Shown here: positions 54,103-63,828 of the stretch, piece by piece | How the letters are laid out: each line of letters opens with the position of its first letter | Numbering within the stretch: position 1 is the stretch's first letter | Source of the DNA: Limnothrix sp. FACHB-406 | Lineage (GTDB): Bacteria > Cyanobacteriota > Cyanobacteriia > CACIAM-69d | Direction of reading: 5' to 3' | DNA length: 64,000 nucleotides | NCBI RefSeq assembly: GCF_014698235.1 | Contig: NZ_JACJSP010000002.1 | Span: 62,001 to 126,000, forward strand | Notes under the pieces: model-generated | The model's input: only the letters and a program-made list of their open reading frames with translations | Told to the model about the DNA's origin: nothing | The model's database searches: none | Program-made: the position numbers and the translations under genes

Positions 54103-55892
54103 TTCGCCTCCAACAGTGCCAAATCGCCCGCTTGCCACTGGGCGCAACGGTCGATCGCGCTAGGTAAAACCGGTTGTTCGCCCCGATCGAGCTGGGCTAA
54201 TGGGGCTGCACCAATGTTGAATTGGCGAAACCGACGACTATCCAAAAAGTCTCGCTGAAAGCTCGATCGCTCCACTAACCAAAAATCCACGCCCGTTTCC
54301 GCCAAAAACCGGCGAATGGGGGCCCAACTGGGGGCAAATTGGGCGCTCACGAGTCGATCGAGCCGCCGCACCAGTTCTTGATAAAACCCCAGATGATAGG
54401 GCAGCAGATAGCCTTGGCCACCCACGTAGATTGATCGCCCCGCAAAGGCGGGCAAATTATCCCCCTCGCGGGCCAAGGAAGCGACCAAGGTATCACGCGG
54501 TTGTTGTTGCAAAAAAGCGTAAAGCCCCGGAGCATTGCCTGGCACGTAGTTGGTGACCGGAAAGGCGTAATTTTGAGCCGTCAGAGCCACTGGATAGGCC
54601 ACAAACCACAGCACCAACAGGCCCGCCCCCAGCCCGGCCCCGATCGCCCGGGATCCACCCCGCCGCAGCCATTGCACCGCCCGCTCCAGCACCGCCGCGA
54701 TCGCCAAACCCGCCACCAGCGCCGCCACCAGCCGCACCGAATGCTCCCCATACCGATTGGGCAGGTGCAATTTAAAGAGCAACCCATGGGCCGCCCCAAA
54801 CCCGATCGCGGAGGACAGCAACAGATCGCCCAACAGGGGCAAGGCTTCTTGGGCCGATCGCACCAGGGGGAAGCGATCACGCTGCCACCACAGCAGGGGC
54901 CACAACAGGCCAAACCAAACGCCCAAAGGCAACACCAGCACCGAATGGAAGGCCATGATCCGACACCATTCGGTGGGCAAAAAGCCACTGCGTTGGCCAC
55001 AGGCCCAATAGTTCCAAGGATCCCGCGTGAAAAAGGCAGACCAACCCTTATCAGCCAAGGTGGGCATCGATCGCGCCACGTCCACGGACAGCACCGGCCC
55101 AAAGGGAGAATCGCGCAGCAGGTAGGGAACCATGGTCACCACCAGCGCCCCCAAACCCGCCAAGGCCACCCGCACCTCCGGGCGTTCCCAGGCCGCCCGC
55201 CAGCGCCAAGCAACCGATCGCCCCGATCGCAGCAATTGCAGTCCTAACGCGCCGCCCAGCACCAGGGCCACTTGCGGATAAAACAAAGCCAGCAGTCCGA
55301 TCGCCCCTACCGTCACCCCCAACCACCGACGGGCGATCGCCCACAACCCCCACAGCAACAGGGGCCCCGCAAAGGCCGCTGGTGTGCCGGAAACCAAATC
55401 ATCCCGCAGCCACAGGGCCTGCACCGCCAGCAGCCCACTCAACCCCGCCGCCAATGGAATCGGCCAGAGGGTCACCGCCAAGCCATAGGCTCCCACCGCC
55501 GCCAGCAGACTTAACCCCAAGGGCACAAATTTGTTAAACAGCAAAGGATCTAGCCCCAGCTTGGCCACCAAGCCATAGAGCCATTGGTAACCCGCCGGGG
55601 CCACGGACTGGAAATAGTCGGCAATCAGATCTTGGGGAAAGGCTTCTGGATCCCAAAAGCGTCGCATCCAAAACACATGCTGTCGGGCATCATCTTGGAT
55701 CACATAGGGGCCCGCCAGGGCCTGTTGCAGGGCCAACCCGCCATAGGCCAGGGCCACGGCTCCGCAGAGGCCGCCCCAAAACCAGAGCCGTCGATCGCGC
55801 CCATGGGCGATCGGCTGAAAAAGAACGCTCCAAACTTGTGCCCAAAATGCCTGAATGGCCTGAGGGGGGTGATGGCCCGGTTCCTGTTGCAC
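54075..55892 (-). CDS. GT-C-like multi-spanning membrane protein, paralogue A
   Basis: A 605-residue membrane protein with about twelve hydrophobic segments starting near residue 38. It shares GPYVIQDDARQHVFWMRRF, LIADYFQSVAPAGYQWLY, the PLLWWQRDRFPL loop and the soluble end (SLAREGDNLPAFAGRSIYVGGQG, FWLVERSSF) with paralogue B. Function is inferred only as lipid-linked sugar transfer. Its GC content is much higher than that of its partner. Three GT-C-type genes and the lipoprotein lie head-to-tail on the minus strand and may form one operon. Confidence 0.8.
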   Translation of the reverse strand: MQQEPGHHPPQAIQAFWAQVWSVLFQPIAHGRDRRLWFWGGLCGAVALAYGGLALQQALAGPYVIQDDARQHVFWMRRFWDPEAFPQDLIADYFQSVAPAGYQWLYGLVAKLGLDPLLFNKFVPLGLSLLAAVGAYGLAVTLWPIPLAAGLSGLLAVQALWLRDDLVSGTPAAFAGPLLLWGLWAIARRWLGVTVGAIGLLALFYPQVALVLGGALGLQLLRSGRSVAWRWRAAWERPEVRVALAGLGALVVTMVPYLLRDSPFGPVLSVDVARSMPTLADKGWSAFFTRDPWNYWACGQRSGFLPTEWCRIMAFHSVLVLPLGVWFGLLWPLLWWQRDRFPLVRSAQEALPLLGDLLLSSAIGFGAAHGLLFKLHLPNRYGEHSVRLVAALVAGLAIAAVLERAVQWLRRGGSRAIGAGLGAGLLVLWFVAYPVALTAQNYAFPVTNYVPGNAPGLYAFLQQQPRDTLVASLAREGDNLPAFAGRSIYVGGQGYLLPYHLGFYQELVRRLDRLVSAQFAPSWAPIRRFLAETGVDFWLVERSSFQRDFLDSRRFRQFNIGAAPLAQLDRGEQPVLPSAIDRCAQWQAGDLALLEAKCLMAGSAP

Positions 55893-56032
55893 GCGCTGTC
55901 CTGCCCTGAAAAACCGTTGCCAAACCGCCGGGGAACCGCTAGCTAGGGGACATTTCCCGATCGGCGGCCCGCAGTTTGCAACAAAGGCACTTTAGCGCAG
56001 GACGATCGCCCCGACAGCCCTAACGCAGGCCG

Positions 56033-57733
56033 CTAGCGCAGGAAGCTATAAATTTGCTGGCTTTCCACATCTTGGCAAATGGTGGATGGTCGATGCCCGC
56101 TTGACAGCTTGTAGGTCAGGCGATCGAGCTTCACCTGTAGCCCGGCCATGGGGTCGCCCCCTTCACTGACCAAAAATTCCAGCCGCTGCACCGCTTGCCA
56201 GTCTGCCAACTGATCCAGGAGTTGGGCGATCGCCTCCAGGTAAGGATGGCCCGGTTCGCGATACCAACCGGCCATGGCCAAATTGGATTGGTCAAAGCCC
56301 AAATGCACAATCAGCGCCGGATTGCCAAACAGGGCCACCGCCACCGGCCGCGCCTCTTCCCGCAATCGCAAATCCCGATCGCTCACCAATTGTCGCAACT
56401 GGGCTAACCGTTCGTAGGCTTCGCTAGTGGTGGGGTGATCCGTCCAATGGAGGGCGATCGTCACCAGATAGGTTTGCAGCAGCAGATGCCCCAGCTTGGC
56501 CGCCTTGGTGGTCAGATAGCGCGTGTTGAAGGAGTTGGCCTCAATCAACAAGGGCACGCGATCGACCACTTCCAACCCATAGCCACGAACACCGGCAATT
56601 TTGCGCGGGTTATTGGTAATCAGCCGCACTTGGTTAATGCCCAAATCGTTCAAAATTTGTGCGCCCACACCGTAATCGCGCAAATCCGCTGGAAAACCGA
56701 GCTTTTCGTTGGCTTCCACCGTGTCAAAGCCCAAATCTTGCAAGGAATAGGCCTTGAGCTTATTAATCAGGCCAATGCCGCGACCTTCCTGGCGCAGGTA
56801 AACCACCACCCCTTCATCGGCCTGCTCAATCATTTTCAGGGCCGCGATCAGTTGCGCTCGACAGTCACAGCGCAAGGATCCCAGCGCATCCCCTGTCAGA
56901 CATTCCGAATGCACCCGCACCAACACCGGGCGATCGTGGAAGGTGGCCGGGTCGCCCTTGACGATCGCCACATGGTCGGAACCGTCAATTTCGTTGCGAT
57001 AGCCATAGATCTCAAACAGGCCAAACTCCGTGGGCAGTTTGGTGACCGTTTCCCGGATCACAAACCGCTCATGTTGCAGCCGATAGCTAATTAAGTCCGC
57101 GATTGTGGCGATTTTCAGGTCGTAGTGCTGGGCATAGTCAATCAGTTGCGGTAACCGGGCCATGGAACCATCGGGATTTTGAATTTCGCAAATCACGCCC
57201 GCTGGATAAAGCCCCGCCAGGCGAGCCAAGTCCACGGCCGCCTCCGTGTGCCCTGCCCGCTTCAGCACCCCCCCTTCACGCGATCGCAGGGGGAAAATGT
57301 GCCCCGGTCGCCGCAGATCTTCCGGCCGGGTTCGTGGGTCGATCGCCACTTGGATTGTTTTGGCGCGGTCTTCCGCTGAAATGCCCGTGCTCACCCCCAA
57401 GGCCGGCGAGGCATCAATGCTGACGGTGAAGGCCGTTTGGTTGCTGTCCGTGTTGTTGGTCACCATCAAGGGCAACTCCAATGCATCGAGCCGATCGCCC
57501 GTCATGGCCAAACAAATTAGCCCCCGCGCTTCCGTGGCCATGAAGTTCACCGCGTCCGCCGTCACCTTTTCAGCGGCGTAGATGATGTCCCCTTCGTTTT
57601 CGCGGTTTTCGTCATCCACAATCACCACAGGCCGCCCGGCCTTCAGGTCTGCCAGGATGGCGGGAATCGTGTCAAACACAAACGCGGGAACAGACTGGGG
57701 GACAGTGTGGTGGGTCATTGCGGCAGCAACCAA
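56033..57733 (-). CDS. ribBA: Bifunctional DHBP synthase / GTP cyclohydrolase II
   Basis: A 566-residue riboflavin biosynthesis enzyme. The N-terminal half (about 20-220) is 3,4-dihydroxy-2-butanone-4-phosphate synthase, with [10 protein letters not shown] and [12 protein letters not shown]. The second half (about 225-425) is GTP cyclohydrolase II, with zinc cysteines in [18 protein letters not shown] and RQEGRGIGL. About 140 extra C-terminal residues are typical of cyanobacterial RibBA and of unknown role. The alternative start MTHHTVP is at 57718. No FMN riboswitch was found upstream. Confidence 0.95.
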   Translation of the reverse strand: MVAAAMTHHTVPQSVPAFVFDTIPAILADLKAGRPVVIVDDENRENEGDIIYAAEKVTADAVNFMATEARGLICLAMTGDRLDALELPLMVTNNTDSNQTAFTVSIDASPALGVSTGISAEDRAKTIQVAIDPRTRPEDLRRPGHIFPLRSREGGVLKRAGHTEAAVDLARLAGLYPAGVICEIQNPDGSMARLPQLIDYAQHYDLKIATIADLISYRLQHERFVIRETVTKLPTEFGLFEIYGYRNEIDGSDHVAIVKGDPATFHDRPVLVRVHSECLTGDALGSLRCDCRAQLIAALKMIEQADEGVVVYLRQEGRGIGLINKLKAYSLQDLGFDTVEANEKLGFPADLRDYGVGAQILNDLGINQVRLITNNPRKIAGVRGYGLEVVDRVPLLIEANSFNTRYLTTKAAKLGHLLLQTYLVTIALHWTDHPTTSEAYERLAQLRQLVSDRDLRLREEARPVAVALFGNPALIVHLGFDQSNLAMAGWYREPGHPYLEAIAQLLDQLADWQAVQRLEFLVSEGGDPMAGLQVKLDRLTYKLSSGHRPSTICQDVESQQIYSFLR

Positions 57734-58050
57734 AGGCGAACAGCGCGTCTGTCGGCTAGAGGCTAGGACGGACGCTAATAAACAGTTACAGTTCTTAACT
57801 TATGGTCTCCATTGTATCTCCTGTAGCAGTTTCACCCGGCGGTGAATTGCGGCTTTTCTGATCCTGTGCGATCGCCCTGTATCCCCTAGGGGTGAGACCC
57901 CCTGCAACCGAACGCAGGAACACCGGCAAACGGTACTAGAATGCATGGCAACAAGCCGCGCGCACCCGCCGGCTGGCCCGCACCCAGCAGCACCGCGCCC
58001 GTCCACAGACACAGGCACCCACACAAGCAAAGGGAATCAGAAGCCGGATT
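57734..58050. other. Divergent promoter region, ribBA and argC
   Basis: A 317-bp spacer between divergent genes. It holds TCACCCGGCGGTGA and CCCCTAGGGG as short palindromes but no complete FMN element (GGGGC...ACCGGCGGT order is not met). Promoters for both genes should lie here. Confidence 0.45.
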
Positions 58051-59109
58051 ATGAGTAATACAGACAAGATTCCAGTTGGCATCGTTGGCGCATCGGGCTA
58101 CGGCGGCGTGCAACTGGTCAGAATTCTGTTAGATCATCCCCATGTGGAACTGACCTATTTGGGCGGCGAAAGCAGTGCCGGCCAAAGCTATGGGCAAGTT
58201 TATCCTCACCTGGCCCACCGCATTTCCCTGAAGGTGGAGTCGATCGACCTGGATGAGATTGCCCGGCGCTGTCGGGTGGTGTTTTTGGGGCTGCCCAACG
58301 GGATTGCCTGTGACTTGGCCCCTCAACTGGTCGATCGGGGCTGCAAGGTGCTGGATCTGTCGGCGGATTACCGGTTCCGGGATCTGAACACCTATGAAGA
58401 CTGGTATGGCAAGAGTCGCAGCGATCAGGAAGTGGCGGCCATGGCGGTCTATGGGCTGCCGGAACTGAATCGCGAGGCGATCGCGGAGGCGAACCTGATT
58501 GGTTGTCCCGGCTGCTATCCCACGGCCAGCCTGTTGGCCCTGCTGCCCCTGCTGAAACAGGGGATTATCATTCCGGAAACGGCGATCATTGATGCCAAGT
58601 CCGGCACGTCCGGCGGCGGCCGCCAGGCCAAAACCAACATGCTGTTGGCAGAAGCGGGCGGTTCCTTTTCTGCCTATGGGGTCGGTCGCCATCGCCACAC
58701 GCCGGAAATTGAACAAATTTGCACGGATTTGGCGGGCCATGAAGTGCGGATTCAATTCACGCCCCACCTGATACCGATGCCGCGCGGCATTTTGTCCACC
58801 GTCTATGCCACCCTCCGCGATCCGGGCCTGGTGCGCGAAGACCTGCTGACCATCTACAACGCCTTCTATCGCAACAGTCCTTGGGTGAAGGTGTTGCCCA
58901 GTGGGGTCTATCCCCAAACCAAGTGGGCCCTAGGAACCAACCTTTGCTATTTGGGTGTGGAGGTGGATCCACGCACCGATCGGGTGATTGTGTTGTCGGC
59001 GATCGATAACCTGATGAAGGGCCAATCGGGTCAGGCGGTGCAGTGCATGAACCTGATGTTGGGCTTGGATGAAACGATCGGGTTGCCCCAGTTGGCGTTC
59101 TATCCCTAG
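58051..59109 (+). CDS. argC: N-acetyl-gamma-glutamyl-phosphate reductase
   Basis: A 352-residue NADPH enzyme of arginine biosynthesis, reducing N-acetylglutamyl phosphate to the semialdehyde. [16 protein letters not shown] is the cofactor loop, Cys155 in GCPGCYPT is the nucleophile, and HRHTPEIEQ and [10 protein letters not shown] complete the active site. The C-terminal [16 protein letters not shown] is conserved. The ATG at 58051 is well placed after GGATT. Other arg genes are absent nearby, as is usual in cyanobacteria. Confidence 0.96.
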   Translation: MSNTDKIPVGIVGASGYGGVQLVRILLDHPHVELTYLGGESSAGQSYGQVYPHLAHRISLKVESIDLDEIARRCRVVFLGLPNGIACDLAPQLVDRGCKVLDLSADYRFRDLNTYEDWYGKSRSDQEVAAMAVYGLPELNREAIAEANLIGCPGCYPTASLLALLPLLKQGIIIPETAIIDAKSGTSGGGRQAKTNMLLAEAGGSFSAYGVGRHRHTPEIEQICTDLAGHEVRIQFTPHLIPMPRGILSTVYATLRDPGLVREDLLTIYNAFYRNSPWVKVLPSGVYPQTKWALGTNLCYLGVEVDPRTDRVIVLSAIDNLMKGQSGQAVQCMNLMLGLDETIGLPQLAFYP

Positions 59110-59187
59110 GCTTGCTCCCGAAGCTTGCTCCCGAAATGGTCGATCAATCTTGGTTTTCCCAACCCCTTTCCCATGGCCGGAAAGGGG
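59110..59187 (+). terminator. Tandem 13-bp repeat and hairpin after argC
   Basis: GCTTGCTCCCGAA is repeated exactly at 59110-59122 and 59123-59135, straddling the argC stop. A hairpin follows with arms CCCCTTTCC (59163-59171) and GGAAAGGGG (59179-59187). No T-tract is present, so the terminator role is tentative. Confidence 0.5.
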
Positions 59188-59346
59188 GCGGAAACCGCTG
59201 AGGATCAGGATCCAGGTGACAGCCAAAATCTGGTTAGGTTCGGGAATTGCACCAATCAGCGCGATCGCACCCGATCTCCAGCCAGCGCTAGACTTCGTTA
59301 GGCTAAATCCATCCCGATCGACCGCAGCAAAATAAGGTGATAGCGC

Positions 59347-60387
59347 ATGGCCGCGACAGATTTTAAGGATTACTATGCGGTGCTGGGTCTGACCAAAACC
59401 GCCAGTGCCGAGGAAATCAAGAAAACCTATCGACGGTTGGCGCGCAAATACCACCCGGACTTGAACCCAGGCGACAAACAGGCGGAGGCGCGGTTCAAGG
59501 AAGTGAACGAGGCCTATGAAGTCCTGTCCGATGCGGACAAGCGCCAAAAGTACGATCGCTTTGGTCAATATTGGCAACAGGCCGATCGCGCCGGTCAAGC
59601 CTGGGGAGGAACCGGGGCCGGGGGAGCCGGGTTTGATGATTTTGAGTTTGGCCGCTACGGCAGCTTTGATGAATTTATTAATGAGCTGCTGGGACGGTTT
59701 GGCGGGCCAGGGGCCGCCGGGACGCGATCGAGCAGCTACAACTATCGCAGCGGCACAGGCAGCAACTACAGCGGCAATTACAACAGCAGCAATTTTGGGG
59801 GTGGCTTCTCCGGCTTTGGGGATGTGGGCGGCTTTGGCCCCCAATCGGCCGCGGGCGATCGGGAAGCCACTTTGGCCCTGTCCTTTGGGGAAGCGTTTAA
59901 TGGCACGCAAAAGCGCCTGAGCCTGGGAGCCGAAACCATCACCGTGCGCATTCCTCCCGGGGCCAAACCGGGCAGCAAAATTCGCCTCAAGGGCAAGGGG
60001 CAATACGACCCCTACAGCCGTCAACGGGGAGATCTGTACCTGAAGGTCAGCCTCAATAGCCACAACTTTTTTCAATTTGAGGGCGACACCTTGGTTTGCG
60101 AAATCCCGATCGCCCCAGATGAGGCGGTGTTGGGAACCAAGGCTGATGTGCCCACCCCCGATGGGTTGGTGACCATGAATGTGCCAGCGGGCATCAAGTC
60201 GGGTCAAACCCTGCGGTTGCGGGGCAAGGGTTGGGTTGAACCCAGCGGCAAGCGAGGGGATTTGTTGGTGCGGGTGGCGGTGACTTTGCCCAGTTCACCC
60301 ACGGCGGCCGAGCGGGCCGCCTATGAACAGGTGCGGGCGGCGCGATCGACCGATCCCCGATCGCACCTGCGCTCTGTTCAGCTTTAA
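59347..60387 (+). CDS. CbpA-like DnaJ protein (no zinc finger)
   Basis: A 346-residue type II J protein working with DnaK. The J domain occupies 6-72 with HPD at 36-38. A Gly/Ser/Tyr-rich linker (about 85-160; [15 protein letters not shown]) leads to two client-binding beta-domains (about 170-335, with [21 protein letters not shown] and the [17 protein letters not shown] hallmark). No CxxCxGxG zinc finger is present. The ATG at 59347 is preceded by AAGGTGAT. It converges with hisH. Confidence 0.93.
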   Translation: MAATDFKDYYAVLGLTKTASAEEIKKTYRRLARKYHPDLNPGDKQAEARFKEVNEAYEVLSDADKRQKYDRFGQYWQQADRAGQAWGGTGAGGAGFDDFEFGRYGSFDEFINELLGRFGGPGAAGTRSSSYNYRSGTGSNYSGNYNSSNFGGGFSGFGDVGGFGPQSAAGDREATLALSFGEAFNGTQKRLSLGAETITVRIPPGAKPGSKIRLKGKGQYDPYSRQRGDLYLKVSLNSHNFFQFEGDTLVCEIPIAPDEAVLGTKADVPTPDGLVTMNVPAGIKSGQTLRLRGKGWVEPSGKRGDLLVRVAVTLPSSPTAAERAAYEQVRAARSTDPRSHLRSVQL

Positions 60388-60432
60388 GCGTTTTTAGGCA
60401 TTTTTAAGCGTTGCCAAACCGGTCGATTAACC

Positions 60433-61089
60433 CTAGCAGGGAACCATCGATCGAACCGTGGTGGCAAAGTTCGCCAAAATCCGCAGGCCCGCCGCCGCTG
60501 ACTTTTCCGGGTGAAACTGCACCGCCATCACATTGGGCCGACCGGAACCGAGCGCTTCGCAGTGAATGGCGGCCGTCACCGTTTGGCTGCCGTGGGTGGT
60601 CGTGGCGGCGATCGCCCCTGGATCCGCCGGATCCACATAGTAGGAATGGACAAAATAGGCCCAGGGCAACGGCTCCAGCCCTTGCCACAGAAGGGATGTG
60701 GGTTGGGTGAGGGTCAATTGATTCCAACCCATGTGGGGGATGGTGATTCCTGGTTCTGGCTGAAAAGCCCGCACGGAGCCGGGCACGATGCCCAGACCCG
60801 GTTCCCGGCCCTCGCTGCTGGTTTCAAACAGCATTTGCAAACCCAAACAAATGCCCAAGAAGGGCTTTCCTTGGGCGATCGCCTGGCGAATGGGCGCTTC
60901 CAATCCCCGATCGCGCAGTTGCTGCACCGCCGGATCAAAAGACCCGACTCCCGGCAGGACGATCGCATCGGCGCGATCGATCACCGTTGCCGAGTCAGTC
61001 ACGATCGGCTCAACTCCCGCCTGGGTTAGCCCCTTGCAGGCGGAATGCAAGTTGCCCATATCGTAATCGACCACGGCAATCGTTGTCAT
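60433..61089 (-). CDS. hisH: Imidazole glycerol phosphate synthase subunit HisH
   Basis: A 218-residue class I glutamine amidotransferase that feeds ammonia to HisF for histidine and AICAR synthesis. Cys81 in LGICLGLQ, and His193 with Glu195 in QFHPEKS form the triad. The start TIAVVDYDMGNLHS and the PHMGWNQL segment are standard. hisF is not adjacent, which is normal for cyanobacteria where his genes are scattered. Confidence 0.95.
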   Translation of the reverse strand: MTTIAVVDYDMGNLHSACKGLTQAGVEPIVTDSATVIDRADAIVLPGVGSFDPAVQQLRDRGLEAPIRQAIAQGKPFLGICLGLQMLFETSSEGREPGLGIVPGSVRAFQPEPGITIPHMGWNQLTLTQPTSLLWQGLEPLPWAYFVHSYYVDPADPGAIAATTTHGSQTVTAAIHCEALGSGRPNVMAVQFHPEKSAAAGLRILANFATTVRSMVPC

Positions 61090-61221
61090 AGGACACCAAA
61101 CCCCTGCAATTGCTGCAATTGTATTGACTGAAACTGTGATTTGGATGACGGGCGATCGAAAGCGATCTCAATCATCACAAATCATTCAAAAGATCGAAAC
61201 CACTGAAATTATAGGTTTGAA

Positions 61222-61746
61222 ATGGCGCAATCTCCCTGGCTGATCACCTCCTTTCAAACTTGGTTACCCCATCAGAAATCCAACGCCTCCGATGATTTGC
61301 TGGCTTTGCTGATCGAACAACGGCAACTGCCCCCGCAGGTGATTTGCTTGCGGCAATTACCCGTTGATTTTGATCTGGCTCCTGAGCGGGTGATTGGGGC
61401 GATCGAGCAACATCGTCCTCGGAAAATCCTGTTGTGTGGCGTGGCTGAGGGGCGATCACACCTCTCCCTCGAAGCTCAAGCTAGCCAAGGGGGCAGTCGG
61501 TTAGCAACGGGTTTTCATTTGCCGCAACTGTTGGCGGGCACTGAGTGTTCTGAAATTAGCTTTGATGCGGGAAATTTTGTTTGTAATGCGCTCTATTACC
61601 GAGTCTTGCAATGGCTGTTGCTCCACCGCCAATTAGCCAAGGCTCTGTTTATCCATGTGCCAGTTGTGACCCTTGAAAACCAAGGAAAAATCGCAGCGGA
61701 TTTCCGTCAAATTTTGCACAACCTAGAGCACGATCGCCAAGTTTGA
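61222..61746 (+). CDS. Pyroglutamyl-peptidase I-like (C15) protein
   Basis: A 174-residue C15 cysteine peptidase-like protein. The catalytic triad residues are visible as Glu84 in EGRSHLSLEAQA, Cys121 in GNFVCNALYYRVL and His145 in FIHVP. Family enzymes remove N-terminal pyroglutamate. It is shorter than typical bacterial members (about 200-215) mainly because the substrate-binding N-terminal loops are reduced; the N-terminus LITSFQTW corresponds to TGFEPF. Activity is therefore probable but not certain. It converges with devA, leaving 12 bp. Confidence 0.82.
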   Translation: MAQSPWLITSFQTWLPHQKSNASDDLLALLIEQRQLPPQVICLRQLPVDFDLAPERVIGAIEQHRPRKILLCGVAEGRSHLSLEAQASQGGSRLATGFHLPQLLAGTECSEISFDAGNFVCNALYYRVLQWLLLHRQLAKALFIHVPVVTLENQGKIAADFRQILHNLEHDRQV

Positions 61747-61758
61747 TCCCTTGCGAGT

Positions 61759-62499
61759 TTATTCAGTCTTATCCTTCACCAATCGCCCATCTTCCATATA
61801 CAGCAGTCGATCGGCAATATCCAAAATTCGGTTATCGTGAGTGACCAACAAAATGGTGCAATCTCGCTCCTTGGCCAAGCGTTGCAAAATTTCCACCACA
61901 TCCCGCCCCGACTTGCGATCGAGCGCAGCCGTTGGCTCATCGGCCAACACAATTTTGGGAGAACTCACCAGGGCCCGGGCGATCGCCACCCGCTGTTTTT
62001 GTCCCCCCGAAAGCTGCTCGGGATAATAGTCCAATCGCTCGCCTAAGCCCACCGCCGTCAACATTTCATCCACCAGCTGATCGCACTCCGCATCGGTGTA
62101 ATGGTCATGTAATTCCAAGGACAAGCGGACATTTTGGCGAGCTGTTAGAAAGCTCAAAAGATTGTGGGCCTGGAAAATATAGCCAATGTTGCAGCGAGTT
62201 TTTAAGAGCTGTTCTTTGCTGGCTCCACACATTTCTTGGCCCAAAATTTTCAAGCTTCCTTCATGGGCCGATCGCAACCCTCCCAACAAGGTCAATAGGG
62301 TGGTTTTTCCAGAGCCAGATGGCCCCGTCAGCAGCACAATTTCACCCGCTTGAATGATCAGGTTAATGTCATGAAGCACCTGTTTTTTGAGATCACCATT
62401 GCCAAAATAGTGATTCAAATTCTGAATCGTAATGGCACCGGTTTGGCTAGATGGTTGCCCAAGGACTTGATTCGTAACCTGATCCATGACCTGATCCAT
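61759..62499 (-). CDS. devA: DevA-type ABC exporter ATP-binding protein
   Basis: A 246-residue ATPase. Walker A GPSGSGKTT, Q-loop FQAHNLLSFL, signature LSGGQKQR, Walker B VLADEPTAALD and a His in VTHDN are intact. FQAHNLL and the neighbour DevC identify the DevBCA family, a tripartite exporter coupled to TolC. In heterocyst formers it exports glycolipids; in other cyanobacteria related sets act on other amphiphiles. The first residues (MDQVMDQVTNQV) arise from a short direct repeat, and a start at one of the later methionines is possible. About 48 bp separates it from devC. Confidence 0.92.
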   Translation of the reverse strand: MDQVMDQVTNQVLGQPSSQTGAITIQNLNHYFGNGDLKKQVLHDINLIIQAGEIVLLTGPSGSGKTTLLTLLGGLRSAHEGSLKILGQEMCGASKEQLLKTRCNIGYIFQAHNLLSFLTARQNVRLSLELHDHYTDAECDQLVDEMLTAVGLGERLDYYPEQLSGGQKQRVAIARALVSSPKIVLADEPTAALDRKSGRDVVEILQRLAKERDCTILLVTHDNRILDIADRLLYMEDGRLVKDKTE

Positions 62500-62547
62500 A
62501 ACCTAACCCTCTGCTAGATTGATCTCTCCAAACGTGGGCAAAAATCC

Positions 62548-63705
62548 TTAGAAAATATCCGCTGGATCCGCTTGATAAAGCTTTTGCATGGCAATCACGC
62601 TGGAGGCGCTACACATGGCAATGGTCAACACAAAAACGGTGATGGCGCGATCGAGCCGCATGAAAATTGGCAGGAGGGTGGCGGAATAGGTGATTTGATA
62701 TAAACCCATTGCCAAAACCATGCTGGGCAAAAAGCCAATCACTGCCAAAATCAAGGCTTCAGTGATCAAAACGCGCACCAGGAAGGCGTTGCTGTAGCCC
62801 ATGGCTTTCATGGTGGCAAATTCCGATAGGTGATCGGACACATCGGAATAGAGAATCTGATAAACAATCACGATGCCCACAATGAAGCCCATGATGGCCC
62901 CAAGACCAAAAATGAAACCAATGCCGGTTCCTTCAGCCCAATATTGTTTTTCAACGTTGGCAAATTCTTCAACGGTCAAAACTCGCACATCTTTGGGCAA
63001 AAAGGCAGACAGTTTCTGTTGCATCACCACCGGATCGCTACCCGGTTGCAGTTGAATTAACCCCACTTCAATGTTGCTGGCGGAGCGATCGGGAAACAAA
63101 TGCAAAAAGGTGGAATCACTGACGATCGTGTTGCCATCTGCCGCAAAAGAGGCCCCCAGGGTGAAAGTACCGCTGACGTTCAAGAGCCGATCACTCAACT
63201 CCACTTCTAAACCATGGGGCGATCGGGCTAACCAATCGGCTACCGTGCCATATTCTGGTCGTCCCGCTTGGTCAAACAAAACTGTTTTCAGCAGGGTGAT
63301 TTGATTGAGTTGCTGTTCCACTTCCGGCAGCTTGAAACTGGGCTTTCCCGGTTCCACACCCCAAACCAAAATGGCGCGACTTTCACGGGTTTCTGGATTG
63401 CGCCATTGGCCGGTGTTGATGTAAATAGAACTCACCTCTTTCACCTCGGGCAGTGCGCGAGCTTGATAGAGCCGTTCGCGTTGGAAACTCTTAACAGAAA
63501 AAAGCGTCCGAAACTGAGGATTAATCAGGATTAAATCCGCATCAAGGTTGAGGTGGGGTTTGATGGCTGCGTCGTATAGACCACTTTGGAACCCCAACTG
63601 CATGAACATCAAAATATCTGCAAAAGCAATGCCAGCGGTGGCCACAATTAGGCGGCTTTTCTGGCGCACCAATAATAGCCAAGAAAGGGGAGTTTTTTTG
63701 GGCAT
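62548..63705 (-). CDS. devC: DevC-type ABC exporter permease
   Basis: A 385-residue MacB/FtsX-fold inner-membrane subunit. TM1 is at about 20-40, a periplasmic domain follows (LDADLILINPQFRTLFSVKSFQRERLYQA to about 265), and three TM helices lie in the C-terminal third (IGFIFGLGAIMGFIVGIVIVYQILYSD; ALILAVIGFLPSMVLAMG; AITVFVLTIAMCSASSV). SEFATMKAMGYSN is the coupling segment facing DevA. It follows devB on the same strand after a 15-bp tandem repeat. Confidence 0.93.
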   Translation of the reverse strand: MPKKTPLSWLLLVRQKSRLIVATAGIAFADILMFMQLGFQSGLYDAAIKPHLNLDADLILINPQFRTLFSVKSFQRERLYQARALPEVKEVSSIYINTGQWRNPETRESRAILVWGVEPGKPSFKLPEVEQQLNQITLLKTVLFDQAGRPEYGTVADWLARSPHGLEVELSDRLLNVSGTFTLGASFAADGNTIVSDSTFLHLFPDRSASNIEVGLIQLQPGSDPVVMQQKLSAFLPKDVRVLTVEEFANVEKQYWAEGTGIGFIFGLGAIMGFIVGIVIVYQILYSDVSDHLSEFATMKAMGYSNAFLVRVLITEALILAVIGFLPSMVLAMGLYQITYSATLLPIFMRLDRAITVFVLTIAMCSASSVIAMQKLYQADPADIF

Positions 63706-63758
63706 GGGGTCGGTTGCAACGCTAGCGAGCGTGCTGGCAAAAGAATTGATTCAATAAC

Positions 63759-63818
63759 AATCAAATGACTGCTAATCAAGTGACTATTAATCAAATGACT
63801 ATTAATCAAGTAACCGCC
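63759..63818. repeat. 15-bp tandem repeat, four copies, between devB and devC
   Basis: Copies of AATCAA(A/G)TGACTATT start at 63759, 63774, 63789 and 63804; the last reads AATCAAGTAACCGCC. They lie in the untranslated spacer of the devB-devC message. Confidence 0.88.
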
Positions 63819-63828
63819 AATTAGCGAG

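Noticed and set aside
57734-58050. Possible FMN riboswitch upstream of ribBA
   Set aside because: Only CCGGCGGTGA-like fragments are seen and the conserved FMN-element order is absent.
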